Assembly: GCF_013359935.1 (NCBI RefSeq)
Contig: NZ_JABMCB010000187.1
Location: 62,001 to 126,000 of the forward strand
DNA from: Paenibacillus xylanilyticus
Lineage (GTDB): Bacteria; Bacillota; Bacilli; Paenibacillales; Paenibacillaceae
Direction of reading: 5' to 3'
DNA length: 64,000 nt
Below, piece after piece: positions 26,761-35,309 of the stretch (position 1 is its first letter; every line of letters starts with the position of its first letter). The notes below the pieces were generated by a model. It made no database searches, was not told the origin of the DNA, and saw nothing but the letters and a program-made list of their open reading frames with translations. The position numbers and the translations under genes are program-made.

Positions 26761-27354
26761 ATGACGAACGTATTTTCAACAGAAACACGGAGCCAAATGA
26801 ACTGGATGAATGAACCGGAAATCTGGTCTTACTCAGAACAGGGGGTTCTTACTGTGGAGGCTCAGGCAGATACAGACTTTTTCCAGGACCCTGCGGGCAA
26901 AAACATCCGTGCATCCGCACCCTTTCTGTCCATGCTTGTGCAGAGTGATTTCGAACTGACAACCCAATTAACGGTGGACATGAAAAATCAGTATGATTCC
27001 GGATGTCTGATGGTTATGGCAGATGATCGCAACTGGTGCAAGCTTTGTTTTGAATATGATGGAAAGGCAGCTACCATTGTGTCTGTGGTCACGCGGGACG
27101 GCTCTTCTGACGATTGCAACTCGGTTGAAGTCCCCGTACCTGATCCATATCTCCGTATCCGCAAAGTAGACGACTGCATTTCATTTTTTTATTCACCCGA
27201 TGGGGGTGAGTGGAAACTAATTCGGTACTTCGGCATGCCGATTCAGGGGGATATCCAGGCTGGAGTCGTTGCACAGTCACCAACCGGAACAGGATGTACC
27301 TGTCGTTTCCTGTCCTTGGAGGTTACGAGACCGGACTTGACTGCCCGTTTCTGA
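26761..27354 (+). CDS. DUF1349 family protein
   Basis: 197-aa protein of the DUF1349 family, a concanavalin-like beta jelly roll. Conserved features visible: FFQDPAGKNIRASAPFL, TVDMKNQYDSGCLMVMADDRNWCKLCFEYDG, SFFYSPDGGEWKLIRYF and the final PTGTGCTCRFLSLEV. No signal peptide. These proteins often sit in carbohydrate gene sets and may bind or isomerise sugars, but no reaction is established. A good ribosome site (GGGAGG) lies upstream; the HAD gene follows by 37 bases. Confidence 0.82.
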   Translation: MTNVFSTETRSQMNWMNEPEIWSYSEQGVLTVEAQADTDFFQDPAGKNIRASAPFLSMLVQSDFELTTQLTVDMKNQYDSGCLMVMADDRNWCKLCFEYDGKAATIVSVVTRDGSSDDCNSVEVPVPDPYLRIRKVDDCISFFYSPDGGEWKLIRYFGMPIQGDIQAGVVAQSPTGTGCTCRFLSLEVTRPDLTARF

Positions 27355-27391
27355 GCCGTCCCCTGCCGATCATTGGAGGGAGAATAACTTC

Positions 27392-28033
27392 ATGGTAAAA
27401 GCCTTTATTTTGGATTTTGATGGATTAATTTTGGACACGGAGACTCCGTGGTACTATGCCTTTCGCGATATTTACAAGGAACACGGGCTTGAACTGGGGC
27501 TGGAGCTGTGGTCCAAAAATGTAGGGACTGATTTTGAAGAATTTCATCCTTTTATATATCTAGAACAAGCCCTGCAAAAACCGATTGACCATGAATATAT
27601 CAAGTTGTTATCCGAACAGAAATATACATCATACCTGGGGCAGGCCGCCATACTTCCAGGAGTGCGTGAATTGCTCCAGTCGGCCAGGGAAAAGGGGATT
27701 CAGCTTGCTGTTGCTTCCAGCTCCACGCGCGATTGGGTTCATGGTTACCTGCACAAGCTGGGCATATTCGAACAATTTGCTGTCATTCATACGGCAGAGG
27801 ACGTGAAGCGGGTTAAACCGGATCCCGAGCTGTACCTTTTGGCTCTGAACAGTCTCGGAGTTGAAGCATCTGAGGCTGTTGTTTTCGAAGATTCGCCAAA
27901 CGGACTGAAGGCAGCCAAGGCAGCGGGGATTCGCTGTGTTATTGTGCCGAACGAGGTAACACGCGATCTGGAGTTCAAGATGCATGATCTGCGGTTATCC
28001 TCGCTGGCCGAGATAAATATGGAGATCCTCTAA
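27392..28033 (+). CDS. HAD family hydrolase (beta-phosphoglucomutase-like)
   Basis: 213-aa HAD phosphatase of the beta-PGM/Gph subfamily. Motif I is LDFDGLILDTE (nucleophile and acid aspartates), motif II VASSS, motif III Lys in KRVKPDP, and motif IV VVFEDSPNGLKAAKAAG. The helical cap lies at about 15-85. It would dephosphorylate (or isomerise) a small sugar phosphate, a useful step for a sugar-modifying cassette. Its stop codon overlaps the stop of the convergent AraC gene by 3 bases, so no terminator fits between them. Confidence 0.88.
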   Translation: MVKAFILDFDGLILDTETPWYYAFRDIYKEHGLELGLELWSKNVGTDFEEFHPFIYLEQALQKPIDHEYIKLLSEQKYTSYLGQAAILPGVRELLQSAREKGIQLAVASSSTRDWVHGYLHKLGIFEQFAVIHTAEDVKRVKPDPELYLLALNSLGVEASEAVVFEDSPNGLKAAKAAGIRCVIVPNEVTRDLEFKMHDLRLSSLAEINMEIL

Positions 28034-28845
28034 CTTAGATATTGCTTGCGTAACTCGATGGGAGAGACTCCTTCGTATTTCTTGAAGACGGAACCAAAGT
28101 AACTGGCACTATTGAACCCGACAGCTTTGGCGATGTCATGGGCAGTGGTGGCTTCATCCTGGATGAGCATTTCCTTCGCTTTCAGCAGCCGATAACGTGT
28201 CAGATATTCGAGCGGTGTCATTTGGAATTCTTTTTTGAATATCCGGTTCAAGTGCTGTTCGGTAACGTCCATCTGCTGAGCCAACATGGAGAGCGAGATA
28301 TCCTCATGATAATTTTGTTTGATAAAAGTAACGAGTCCGGCCATCTTTAATCGGGCATCGGTGCGTTCGTAAGCACCATAACGTTCTCCTTCAATCGTCA
28401 ATCTGACCAGAAGCATGTAGAGTAATGCGGATACGTGCCAGATCTGATCCTTGTGCCGGGACTGCAGCGCCAGTGTTATTTCATGCAGCAGGATATGAAG
28501 CATTCCATCCGGCTTGAAGGCGCGCAGCTCCCCGATCTGCAAGGTATGGAGGAAGCGGGGCAATAAATAGCCATTGAACGTCAGACAATCGAACAATAAT
28601 GAATCACTGAGATTGTGATAACGATAGGTAACTTCAGGAAACATAATAAGAGCGGTTCCTTCACGGATTGAGAATTCATGATTTTTGGCTGCGATTCGCC
28701 CAGTTCCTCCGATGCATTGCACAATGGTGTAATCCCGTGAATGGTCGCTCCAATGCATGAATTCATCTGCATTCATCTGGATCTGCCCTGTAATCATGAG
28801 TGGCATATCGGCATCCAGCGGATTCTCCATGCTAGGTTTCGGCAT
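28030..28845 (-). CDS. AraC family transcriptional regulator with cupin sensor
   Basis: 271-aa regulator: N-terminal cupin-like effector domain (residues about 15-150; EGTALIMFPEVTYRYHN) and C-terminal AraC double helix-turn-helix (about 170-270; ISLSMLAQQMDVTEQHLNRIFKKEF, then AHDIAKAVGFNSASYFGSVFKKYEGVSPIELRK). Convergent with and touching the HAD gene, so it likely regulates the GT2 cassette; the direct repeats at 21687/21757 are candidate targets. It has its own promoter at 28925-28953. Confidence 0.9.
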   Translation of the reverse strand: MPKPSMENPLDADMPLMITGQIQMNADEFMHWSDHSRDYTIVQCIGGTGRIAAKNHEFSIREGTALIMFPEVTYRYHNLSDSLLFDCLTFNGYLLPRFLHTLQIGELRAFKPDGMLHILLHEITLALQSRHKDQIWHVSALLYMLLVRLTIEGERYGAYERTDARLKMAGLVTFIKQNYHEDISLSMLAQQMDVTEQHLNRIFKKEFQMTPLEYLTRYRLLKAKEMLIQDEATTAHDIAKAVGFNSASYFGSVFKKYEGVSPIELRKQYLS

Positions 28846-28924
28846 CGTCGTGTTATTCCTCTTTTCGTTAAAGGATCGTGTACGTAAGTGGCGCGGATAC
28901 AGCGTTAAAAGAAACCTAATTTGA

Positions 28925-28953
28925 ATTATATTACATAAATAACATTATTTTAA
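28925..28953 (-). promoter_or_regulatory. promoter of the AraC gene
   Basis: On the minus strand: TTAAAA, 17-base spacer, TATAAT, about 80 bases before the AraC start. Confidence 0.5.
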
Positions 28954-29087
28954 ATAGTGCTGTCGGAAACATGCCAAATGCGAAAACCTTTTAGCAAGAG
29001 ATATCGCAAGGGACGTTTGCCTTGCTAATATGATGCGAAACAGTATACGCTATAATGGATATCGTGATGGAGGAAAGGAATGCAAGC

Positions 29088-30212
29088 ATGAAGAAAGTCA
29101 TCGTAGTAGGATCAGGAATACTGGGGGCATCGACAGCCTATCAGTTAGCAAAACGGGGTGCTGAAGTTATCATTGTGGACCGCAACGATATAGGACAGGC
29201 TACGGATGCTGCGGCGGGTATTATCTGCCCATGGTTGTCGCAGCGGCGTAATCAGGATTGGTACCAGCTTGCGAAGGCGGGTGCTCGCTTCTACCCTGAA
29301 TTGATTGAAGAACTCAAACGTGAGGGAGAAACGGAAACCGGATATGCCCGAGTGGGGGCCCTGAGTATTCATCCGGATATAGAGAAAATCGGAAAGATGG
29401 AGGAGCGCGCTCATCACCGTAGAGCGGATGCACCGGAAGTTGGGGATATAATACGGCTTAACGTAGAGGAAACGCATGAGCGGTTTCCATTGTTGGACGA
29501 GCGTTATCATTCCGTTTACATTAGCGGCGCAGCCCGCATAGATGGCCGTGCCCTGCGTGATGCCTTGATACGATCGGCCCGGCGAAATGGAGCTGTCCTG
29601 GTACATGGCGATGCCAAGCTTCAATTTGATTCCTGCCGTGTAACAGGAGTGACTGTCGCAACAGAAAGCTTCCTGGCTGACGAAGTTATTGTATGTGCCG
29701 GCGCGTGGGCCAACTCAATTCTGAAACCATTGGGCATTCATTTTAAGGTTCATTTCCAAAAAGCACAAATTATGCATTTACAGGTCCCGGAGCAGAACGA
29801 TACGGGCAGCTGGCCAGTCGTTATGCCTCCTTCTGACCAATATCTATTGGCTTTTGACCAACACAAGATCGTTATAGGCGCAACTCATGAAAATGAGATC
29901 GAAGGTTATGATACTCGAATAACGCCAGGTGGAATGCAGGAGATCCTGAATAAAGGGTTGGAGTTGGCACCGGATTTGGCGGATAGCACTTTTCAGGAAG
30001 TAAGGGTTGGCTTCCGGCCGTTTACGCCAGGCTTTCTTCCGGTAATGGGGGCTGTTCCGGGATGGACGGGACTGATCACAGCCAATGGGCTTGGTGCTTC
30101 GGGATTAACCATGGGCCCTTTTATTGGCAGTCAGTTGGCGAAGCTCGCTCTCAATCAGGAGCTGGATATCGATATCCTTCCTTATAATGTTGCCAAAGCA
30201 ATGGACGAATGA
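29088..30212 (+). CDS. FAD-dependent oxidoreductase of the DAO family (D-amino acid dehydrogenase-like)
   Basis: 374-aa flavoprotein. The N-terminal Rossmann loop VVGSGILGASTAYQLAKRGAEVIIVDR binds FAD, and the C-terminal block GFRPFTPGFLPVMGAVPGWTGLITANGLGASGLTMGP closes the flavin site as in DadA and glycine/sarcosine oxidases. It should oxidise a D-amino acid or N-substituted glycine. The longest frame begins at 29055, but GGAGGAAAGG (29069-29078) is spaced for ATG 29088. A TATAAT lies at 29051-29056. First gene of a unit with a coiled-coil protein and a TetR regulator. Confidence 0.88.
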   Translation: MKKVIVVGSGILGASTAYQLAKRGAEVIIVDRNDIGQATDAAAGIICPWLSQRRNQDWYQLAKAGARFYPELIEELKREGETETGYARVGALSIHPDIEKIGKMEERAHHRRADAPEVGDIIRLNVEETHERFPLLDERYHSVYISGAARIDGRALRDALIRSARRNGAVLVHGDAKLQFDSCRVTGVTVATESFLADEVIVCAGAWANSILKPLGIHFKVHFQKAQIMHLQVPEQNDTGSWPVVMPPSDQYLLAFDQHKIVIGATHENEIEGYDTRITPGGMQEILNKGLELAPDLADSTFQEVRVGFRPFTPGFLPVMGAVPGWTGLITANGLGASGLTMGPFIGSQLAKLALNQELDIDILPYNVAKAMDE

Positions 30213-30237
30213 TAATGAATCGAATATGAGGTGAAGC

Positions 30238-30528
30238 ATGACGTATTCACAGCGACTAACGCAAGCGAGCGCATCAGATATAGCTTATCTGGAGTACCAG
30301 ATCGGTGCTGTAGAGGAAGAATTGAAACAAGCGGATGGGGATCGTATAAGTTACGAATCCGAACTGACTCAGCTAAGATCATCCTTAATGGATCATGCGA
30401 ATTCGTTCAGGGACGCTGCGAAGGAGCAAAATCTGGTGCATCAATTAGCCGAAGTACAGACTCGAATGGTAACGATCCGCACCCGGCTTGTTCAACTGCA
30501 GGATGAATTGGAAAAGCTGGCAGATTGA
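30238..30528 (+). CDS. small coiled-coil protein of unknown function
   Basis: 96-aa, almost entirely helical, with heptad-like spacing of hydrophobic residues (LEYQIGAVEEELKQ, LVHQLAEVQTRMVTIRTRLVQLQDELEKL), so a coiled coil is likely. No membrane segment or named family is seen. Ribosome site GAGGTGA precedes ATG 30238; the TetR gene starts 9 bases after the stop. Short spacing on both sides supports it as a real member of the unit. Confidence 0.75.
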   Translation: MTYSQRLTQASASDIAYLEYQIGAVEEELKQADGDRISYESELTQLRSSLMDHANSFRDAAKEQNLVHQLAEVQTRMVTIRTRLVQLQDELEKLAD

Positions 30529-30537
30529 GAGGTCCTT

Positions 30538-31446
30538 ATGAATAAACGCAAACAACAGCTTCTGGACACAGCACTTATGCTTTTCGACAAAAATGGTGTG
30601 GCCAATACAACGATTCAAATGATCCTCGATCATTCAGGCGTATCGAAAGGTACATTTTATAAATTTTTCAGTTCCAAGGATGATTGTATTCTGGCCATTC
30701 TCGAGCAGCGGATTCAGGAAGATATGATGATTCGCCAAGATTTGGAAATGCAGGGTTATGCTTCTGAGTTTGATTTGCTGGTGGACCAGATCGTGGTTCC
30801 GATGATATCGCCAGACAAACAGCGAGTTGTCGAGTTGTTCTGGACAGGCTTCTATTCCGGAGAATTTGATGTCGAACATCTTACACGAATTCAGTTAAAC
30901 TGGCTTTCTGGACGGCTTGTTCAGTTATTTGGTGAAGAGGTTAAACCATATGCGTGTGAAGGAGCCATTTTTTGCTTTGGCATGGTTCACCAGATATCGA
31001 ATACGTGGAGGAACTTTCACTTGAATCAACCTAACTGGAAGTCTCTTGTACCAAAAGTTCTGAACTATATTGAAGTGTTGCTGCGAGCCATGGTGAATAA
31101 ACAAGAACATATCATTGATGCCGCGAGTCTGGCTGTCATCGATCCTGGTTTAAAGCGGACTGTACCGGATAAAACCTACCTGCTGGCCGAGCTGGAAAAG
31201 TTCAACCATTCTGTTCAGAACTCGCGAGGGTCCATTCAGGCGAAAGAATTAAGCCAGGGACTATGGTCCTTGTTCCGGGAAGATACGCTCAATATGTCGA
31301 TGCTGAAGATTACGTTATCCGCTTTTCAGGCTGCTTTTGTATCCGGACCCGCACAGTTGCAGGCAAATAAGATCGCCCAGGCATGCTGGTGGTTTATTGA
31401 GCTGAATGGACCGATCGAAAATGCTGAACAGCAAATGGAAATGTAA
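30538..31446 (+). CDS. TetR family transcriptional regulator (long form)
   Basis: 302 aa, longer than the usual 190-220. The N-terminal TetR domain is clear (residues 1-60; LLDTALMLFDKNGVANTTIQMILDHSGVSKGTFYKFFSSKDDC). The helical C-terminal region is about 240 residues. It lies between the DAO/coiled-coil genes and a P450 gene; palindromic sequences at 31450 and 31524 that share a 12-base core are its likely operators, one just after its own gene and one in the P450 promoter region. Confidence 0.9.
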   Translation: MNKRKQQLLDTALMLFDKNGVANTTIQMILDHSGVSKGTFYKFFSSKDDCILAILEQRIQEDMMIRQDLEMQGYASEFDLLVDQIVVPMISPDKQRVVELFWTGFYSGEFDVEHLTRIQLNWLSGRLVQLFGEEVKPYACEGAIFCFGMVHQISNTWRNFHLNQPNWKSLVPKVLNYIEVLLRAMVNKQEHIIDAASLAVIDPGLKRTVPDKTYLLAELEKFNHSVQNSRGSIQAKELSQGLWSLFREDTLNMSMLKITLSAFQAAFVSGPAQLQANKIAQACWWFIELNGPIENAEQQMEM

Positions 31447-31448
31447 AA

Positions 31449-31466
31449 TGTACGAATCGTATACAT
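31449..31466. promoter_or_regulatory. imperfect palindrome, candidate TetR operator
   Basis: TGTACGAATCGTATACAT. Its reverse complement contains ATACGATTCGTA, which is also in the perfect palindrome 75 bases downstream. It immediately precedes the terminator of the TetR gene. Confidence 0.5.
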
Positions 31467-31494
31467 AAAACCCTCTTATAAAAAGAGGGTTTTT
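31467..31494 (+). terminator. terminator of the DAO-TetR unit
   Basis: AAAACCCTCTT / AAGAGGGTTTT, 11-bp stem with A and T flanks and a 5-base loop. Confidence 0.88.
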
Positions 31495-31523
31495 AATTTG
31501 GTTCAAAAGGTTTATATCAAAAA

Positions 31524-31540
31524 TTATACGATTCGTATAA
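31524..31540. promoter_or_regulatory. perfect palindrome in the P450 promoter region, probable TetR operator
   Basis: TTATACGA-T-TCGTATAA, 8-bp arms around one base. The right arm contains a TATAAA that could serve as the -10 box, so binding would block transcription of the P450 gene. The operator role is inferred from symmetry, position and the neighbouring TetR gene. Confidence 0.65.
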
Positions 31541-31633
31541 AATTTAATAAGGTGCTGAACTGTCAATTCATGTACCAAAACCCTTTAATCTACAGCAACC
31601 AAACATGAAACTATTCTGGGAGGTAGCATCCAC

Positions 31634-32866
31634 ATGTACAAAGAAGTGATTCGAGTTGAGGATATAACCAGATTCCAGTCCAAGTCCAAAGAGTTTTTCC
31701 CCATGGAGTGGTATCAGAAAATGTTGTCCGAAAATCCTGTGCATTATCATGAAGATACCGACACCTGGAACGTGTTCAGGTATGATGATGTCAAACAGGT
31801 CCTAAGCAATCATGAATATTTTTCAGCTGAGGGAACCCGAACCACCATAGCTGTAGGGGCGAAGAACAAGGAAGGCACACCTCCGGACAAATTAAACATT
31901 TCAAGCATAGACCCGCCAAGACATCAAAAAAGCCGTTCATTGTTATCCGCTGCTTTTACCCCTCGTAGTCTAAAAAATTGGGAACCCCGAATTCGCAACA
32001 TTGCGAAGCAGCTGGTGGCAGACCTGGAATTCAATACAACGATTGATATCGTTGAAAAGCTTGCTGCTCCACTGCCTGCCATGGTCATGGCGGATTTGCT
32101 GGGGATCCCGCTCACGGACAGCCATCGGTTTAAAAGCTGGGTAGATATCCTGTTCCAACCTGCCACTCTGGAGAACGCAGAAGAAATCGAATTGAAAAAA
32201 CAGGCAGCAGCCCAGGAGTACTATCAATTTCTATATCCACTCGTAGTTAACAAACGGACAAATCCCGGGGATGATATCATTACCGATTTGTTGAATGTCG
32301 ACGTTGAGGGAGAGAAATTCACGGAAGATGAAGTTGTACGAACAACGATGCTTCTGCTCGGTGCCGGCATTGAAACTACGAGCCATATGGTTTCGAGCAC
32401 GTTTTATTCTTTTTTGTATGATGAAGGAGATTTATATGGTCAGCTAAGAGAGAATCCAGAACTGGTTCCGCTTGCCGTAGAAGAAATGCTTCGGTACCGA
32501 TTCCATAATGCGAAAAGGCATCGAACCGTCAAGAAGGACAACCAATTGCTTGGTGTCGATTTGAAAAAAGGGGATGTGGTCATCTCCTGGATGAGTGCAG
32601 CAAATATGGACGAGCGGATGTTTGAAAACCCGTTTAAAATCGATATTCACCGTCTCAACAATAAGAAACACCTTACCTTTGGTAACGGTCCGCACTTTTG
32701 TCTGGGGGCACCGCTGGCAAGGATGGAACTCACACTAGTACTAACGGCTTTTGTGGAAAGGGTTGCCCGGGTTGAAGCGGTTGATTCCTTTGAGCTGGAG
32801 CATAATCTTTCGACTTCTGCGCCAGGACAGTCCTTGACACACTTACCTCTCACGATCATCGAATAG
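31634..32866 (+). CDS. cytochrome P450 (bacterial soluble class, CYP107/CYP109-like)
   Basis: 410-aa haem monooxygenase. Haem ligand Cys356 in FGNGPHFCLGAPLARME, oxygen-activating I helix LLLGAGIETTSHM, and ExxR as EEMLR with its partner arginine downstream. No membrane anchor, so it is a soluble enzyme needing separate ferredoxin/reductase partners, none of which is nearby. N-terminal region (PMEWYQKMLSENPVHYHED) is like the fatty-acid or drug-hydroxylating Bacillus P450s. Probably repressed by the upstream TetR protein. Ribosome site GGGAGG precedes ATG 31634. Confidence 0.93.
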   Translation: MYKEVIRVEDITRFQSKSKEFFPMEWYQKMLSENPVHYHEDTDTWNVFRYDDVKQVLSNHEYFSAEGTRTTIAVGAKNKEGTPPDKLNISSIDPPRHQKSRSLLSAAFTPRSLKNWEPRIRNIAKQLVADLEFNTTIDIVEKLAAPLPAMVMADLLGIPLTDSHRFKSWVDILFQPATLENAEEIELKKQAAAQEYYQFLYPLVVNKRTNPGDDIITDLLNVDVEGEKFTEDEVVRTTMLLLGAGIETTSHMVSSTFYSFLYDEGDLYGQLRENPELVPLAVEEMLRYRFHNAKRHRTVKKDNQLLGVDLKKGDVVISWMSAANMDERMFENPFKIDIHRLNNKKHLTFGNGPHFCLGAPLARMELTLVLTAFVERVARVEAVDSFELEHNLSTSAPGQSLTHLPLTIIE

Positions 32867-32893
32867 GGAAACCCACAGCAATAAAACATATAG

Positions 32894-32939
32894 AAAAGCG
32901 GCAGATCAGGACGATCTTCATGTCCTGTCTGCCGCTTTT
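32894..32939. terminator. bidirectional terminator between P450 and drug exporter genes
   Basis: AAAAGCGGCAGA / TCTGCCGCTTTT outer stem with an inner CAGGAC / GTCCTG stem; A and T tracts on both sides. Confidence 0.9.
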
Positions 32940-32954
32940 TATATAACTAACGAA

Positions 32955-34454
32955 TTAATTCGAATTCATGGAAACGTTCTGTCTGACAGGCATTTTGACT
33001 TCTTCCTCAGCTGCCTGCTTGGTACGTTTAATGAAGAAGGAGAGTGCGAGACCAACGACTGCAATACCGATAATAACCACGTAAGCATCGTTGATTCCCT
33101 GGATCATGGACTCCATCGCCAATTGCTTCTGAGATAAGCCGCTTGCTGCTCCGCTTGCAATCATATCCTGCACATGCGTTGTTGTACGACTGGTCATTAC
33201 ACTTACGAGCAATGAAGTACCAACAGCACCAGCGACTTGTCTTACTGTATTGGAGATTGCTGTACCATGCGGACCGAGTCTTGGTGGCAGCTGATTCAGG
33301 CCTGCCGTTTGAATCGGCATCATGAGCAGAGCCATCCCGATTCGGCGGCCCGTGGACATCAGAACCAGATAAGTGTAGCTGGTCGAATCCGTGAGATCGA
33401 TAAAGCCAATCGTCGTTACGATCGTAATAACCATACCAATAATGGCGAGCCACTTTGCTCCAAAGCGGTCAAACAAACGTCCAGTTACCGGCATCAGGAA
33501 TCCCATGACAAGAGCGCCTGGAAGCAGCAATAGACCGGACTCCAGTGCAGTGTAACCACGTGCATTTTGAAGGTACAGAGGCAGCAGCATCATATCTGCA
33601 TACATGATCATCGTAATCGCAATATTAATGATCGTGGTCAAGGAGAACATATTGTACTTGAACGCACGAAGGTCGAGCAGTGGACTTGCAGAAACAAGCT
33701 GGCGCCATGTGAACAAGGCCAGAGCGATAATGCCTGCCGCGAGGCAAATGAGTACTTCAGCACTGGACCATCCCAGACTTCCCGCACGGCTGAAGCCATA
33801 CAATAATGCGCCAAATCCAATTGTTGATAATGCTACACTAAGCGTATCGAACTTCGTATCTATGCGCTCCGATACATTTTTCAGATATACAAACGCACAT
33901 CCGATAACAATGACTGTCAATGGGATCATTCCGTAAAACATCGTTTGCCACGAATAGTTCTCCAGAACATATCCAGCAAGGGTAGGTCCGATCGCCGGGG
34001 CGAAAATGACCGCGAAACCGACCATACCCATGGCGGCTCCTCGTTTTTCAGGGGAGAACAATGTCAAAATGACATGCATCAACAGCGGCATAATAATACC
34101 AGCCCCTGCAGCCTGAATCATACGACCTGTGAGCAGTGTACCGAAGTTGGTGGCAAGTGCTGATACAATCGTACCAATCAGGAAAATGAGCATGGAAGCC
34201 TGAAAGAGCTGCCTTGTTGAAAAGCGCTGCATGAAATACGCTGTAATGGGAATAAGTACTCCATTCACCAGCATGTAGCCGGTCGTAAACCATTGTGCCG
34301 TTGCAGCGGTGATATTAAAATCGATCATCAACTCCGGCGTGGCAACACTCATTAGGGTTTGATTCAATGTGGCAAGAAACGCACCCAAAATCATGACAAA
34401 CAGTATGGGACCCTTTTTGATGTTTTTCTCATCATATAATCTAGCCTGACTCAA
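32955..34454 (-). CDS. DHA2 family multidrug MFS transporter (EmrB/QacA type)
   Basis: About 500 aa with 14 predicted membrane helices. Visible motifs: LATLNQTLMSVATPEL in helix 1, motif A-like YFMQRFSTRQLFQAS after helix 2, and the antiporter motif C region GFAVIFAPAIGPTLAGYVLENYSW in helix 5. Expected to export drugs or lipophilic compounds by proton antiport. Two TTG codons could start it: 34472 (longest) or 34454; the ribosome site AAAGGA fits 34454. Divergent from a TetR gene whose product probably represses it. Confidence 0.9.
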   Translation of the reverse strand: MSQARLYDEKNIKKGPILFVMILGAFLATLNQTLMSVATPELMIDFNITAATAQWFTTGYMLVNGVLIPITAYFMQRFSTRQLFQASMLIFLIGTIVSALATNFGTLLTGRMIQAAGAGIIMPLLMHVILTLFSPEKRGAAMGMVGFAVIFAPAIGPTLAGYVLENYSWQTMFYGMIPLTVIVIGCAFVYLKNVSERIDTKFDTLSVALSTIGFGALLYGFSRAGSLGWSSAEVLICLAAGIIALALFTWRQLVSASPLLDLRAFKYNMFSLTTIINIAITMIMYADMMLLPLYLQNARGYTALESGLLLLPGALVMGFLMPVTGRLFDRFGAKWLAIIGMVITIVTTIGFIDLTDSTSYTYLVLMSTGRRIGMALLMMPIQTAGLNQLPPRLGPHGTAISNTVRQVAGAVGTSLLVSVMTSRTTTHVQDMIASGAASGLSQKQLAMESMIQGINDAYVVIIGIAVVGLALSFFIKRTKQAAEEEVKMPVRQNVSMNSN

Positions 34455-34490
34455 TCCATTCCATCCTTTCAATCTACACGTGACTAAATT

Positions 34491-34504
34491 TACAACGTGT
34501 TGTA
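34491..34504. promoter_or_regulatory. palindrome in the 5' leader of the exporter, candidate TetR operator
   Basis: TACAAC-GT-GTTGTA, 6-bp perfect arms, lying between the predicted promoter (34527-34554) and the exporter start. Confidence 0.5.
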
Positions 34505-34526
34505 TAGTTTACATTGTATCTATTGA

Positions 34527-34554
34527 ATTATATACATATTCCCGCAAAATACAA
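34527..34554 (-). promoter_or_regulatory. sigma-A promoter of the DHA2 exporter gene
   Basis: Minus strand TTGTAT, 16-base spacer, TATAAT. Confidence 0.55.
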
Positions 34555-34676
34555 TTTACACTTTGGGGAATATCTGTTGCTTATTTTACAAAACTATAAA
34601 ATATGTAGTTTATTACGAAAATAAACGACTCATTATTTAAAATTGTAATTTTCTAAAATTGAAGGAGTGCATGAGC

Positions 34677-35279
34677 ATGAAAAACGATAACAAGTCCGCT
34701 ATCGATCCGCGAATACTCCGTACTAGGCAATTAATACGTGATGCTTTTGTAGATTTGCTGCAGGAAGTGGATATCGAGAAATTAACGGTGAACCGGATTG
34801 CTGAACGTGCCACCATCAACCGTGTGACCTTCTATCTTCATTATCGTGATATTACAGATATGATGGAGAAGATGGCGGATGAGATGAATGAACATATTGA
34901 ACGGATTGTTGATGAATATCACCGGTTCGACAACCCTGAAACAGAGGAGGCTTGGCCGGTTCTCGTGAAAGTGCTTGAGCATTTTGCCGAGCATCCCAAA
35001 TTCTATCGTGTCGTTCTCGCTTCCAAGCGAACCCCCATTTTCACAGAACGGCTTATGAAGTTATTAACGAGACTCGTGACCGAAAAAATCGAGCGATTGG
35101 AGATTGAGAGCATTTTTGCCCAGGCAGGCATCCACAAGGAGATTGCGATTTGGTACAGCTCCTCGGCCCTGATTGGTACCATTGTTGCCTGGCTTCGCAA
35201 TGACATGCCTTATGCACCACACTTTCTGGCCAAACAGTTTTCTCTGATTCGCTCGTATTCATATAAGGGATTGATGTAG
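34677..35279 (+). CDS. TetR/AcrR family transcriptional regulator
   Basis: 200-aa regulator: helix-turn-helix at about 8-60 (RTRQLIRDAFVDLLQEVDIEKLTVNRIAERATINRVTFYLHYRD) and a helical ligand domain with the C-terminal SSSALIGTIVAWLRNDMPY typical of a Bacillus TetR subgroup. TTG 34659 opens the frame, but AAGGAG (34662-34667) fits ATG 34677. Probable repressor of the divergent exporter; the SDR-like gene follows after 30 bases and may be co-transcribed. Confidence 0.9.
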   Translation: MKNDNKSAIDPRILRTRQLIRDAFVDLLQEVDIEKLTVNRIAERATINRVTFYLHYRDITDMMEKMADEMNEHIERIVDEYHRFDNPETEEAWPVLVKVLEHFAEHPKFYRVVLASKRTPIFTERLMKLLTRLVTEKIERLEIESIFAQAGIHKEIAIWYSSSALIGTIVAWLRNDMPYAPHFLAKQFSLIRSYSYKGLM

Positions 35280-35309
35280 TGAAAATAAATAGAGAGTTGA
35301 GTGGAACCT

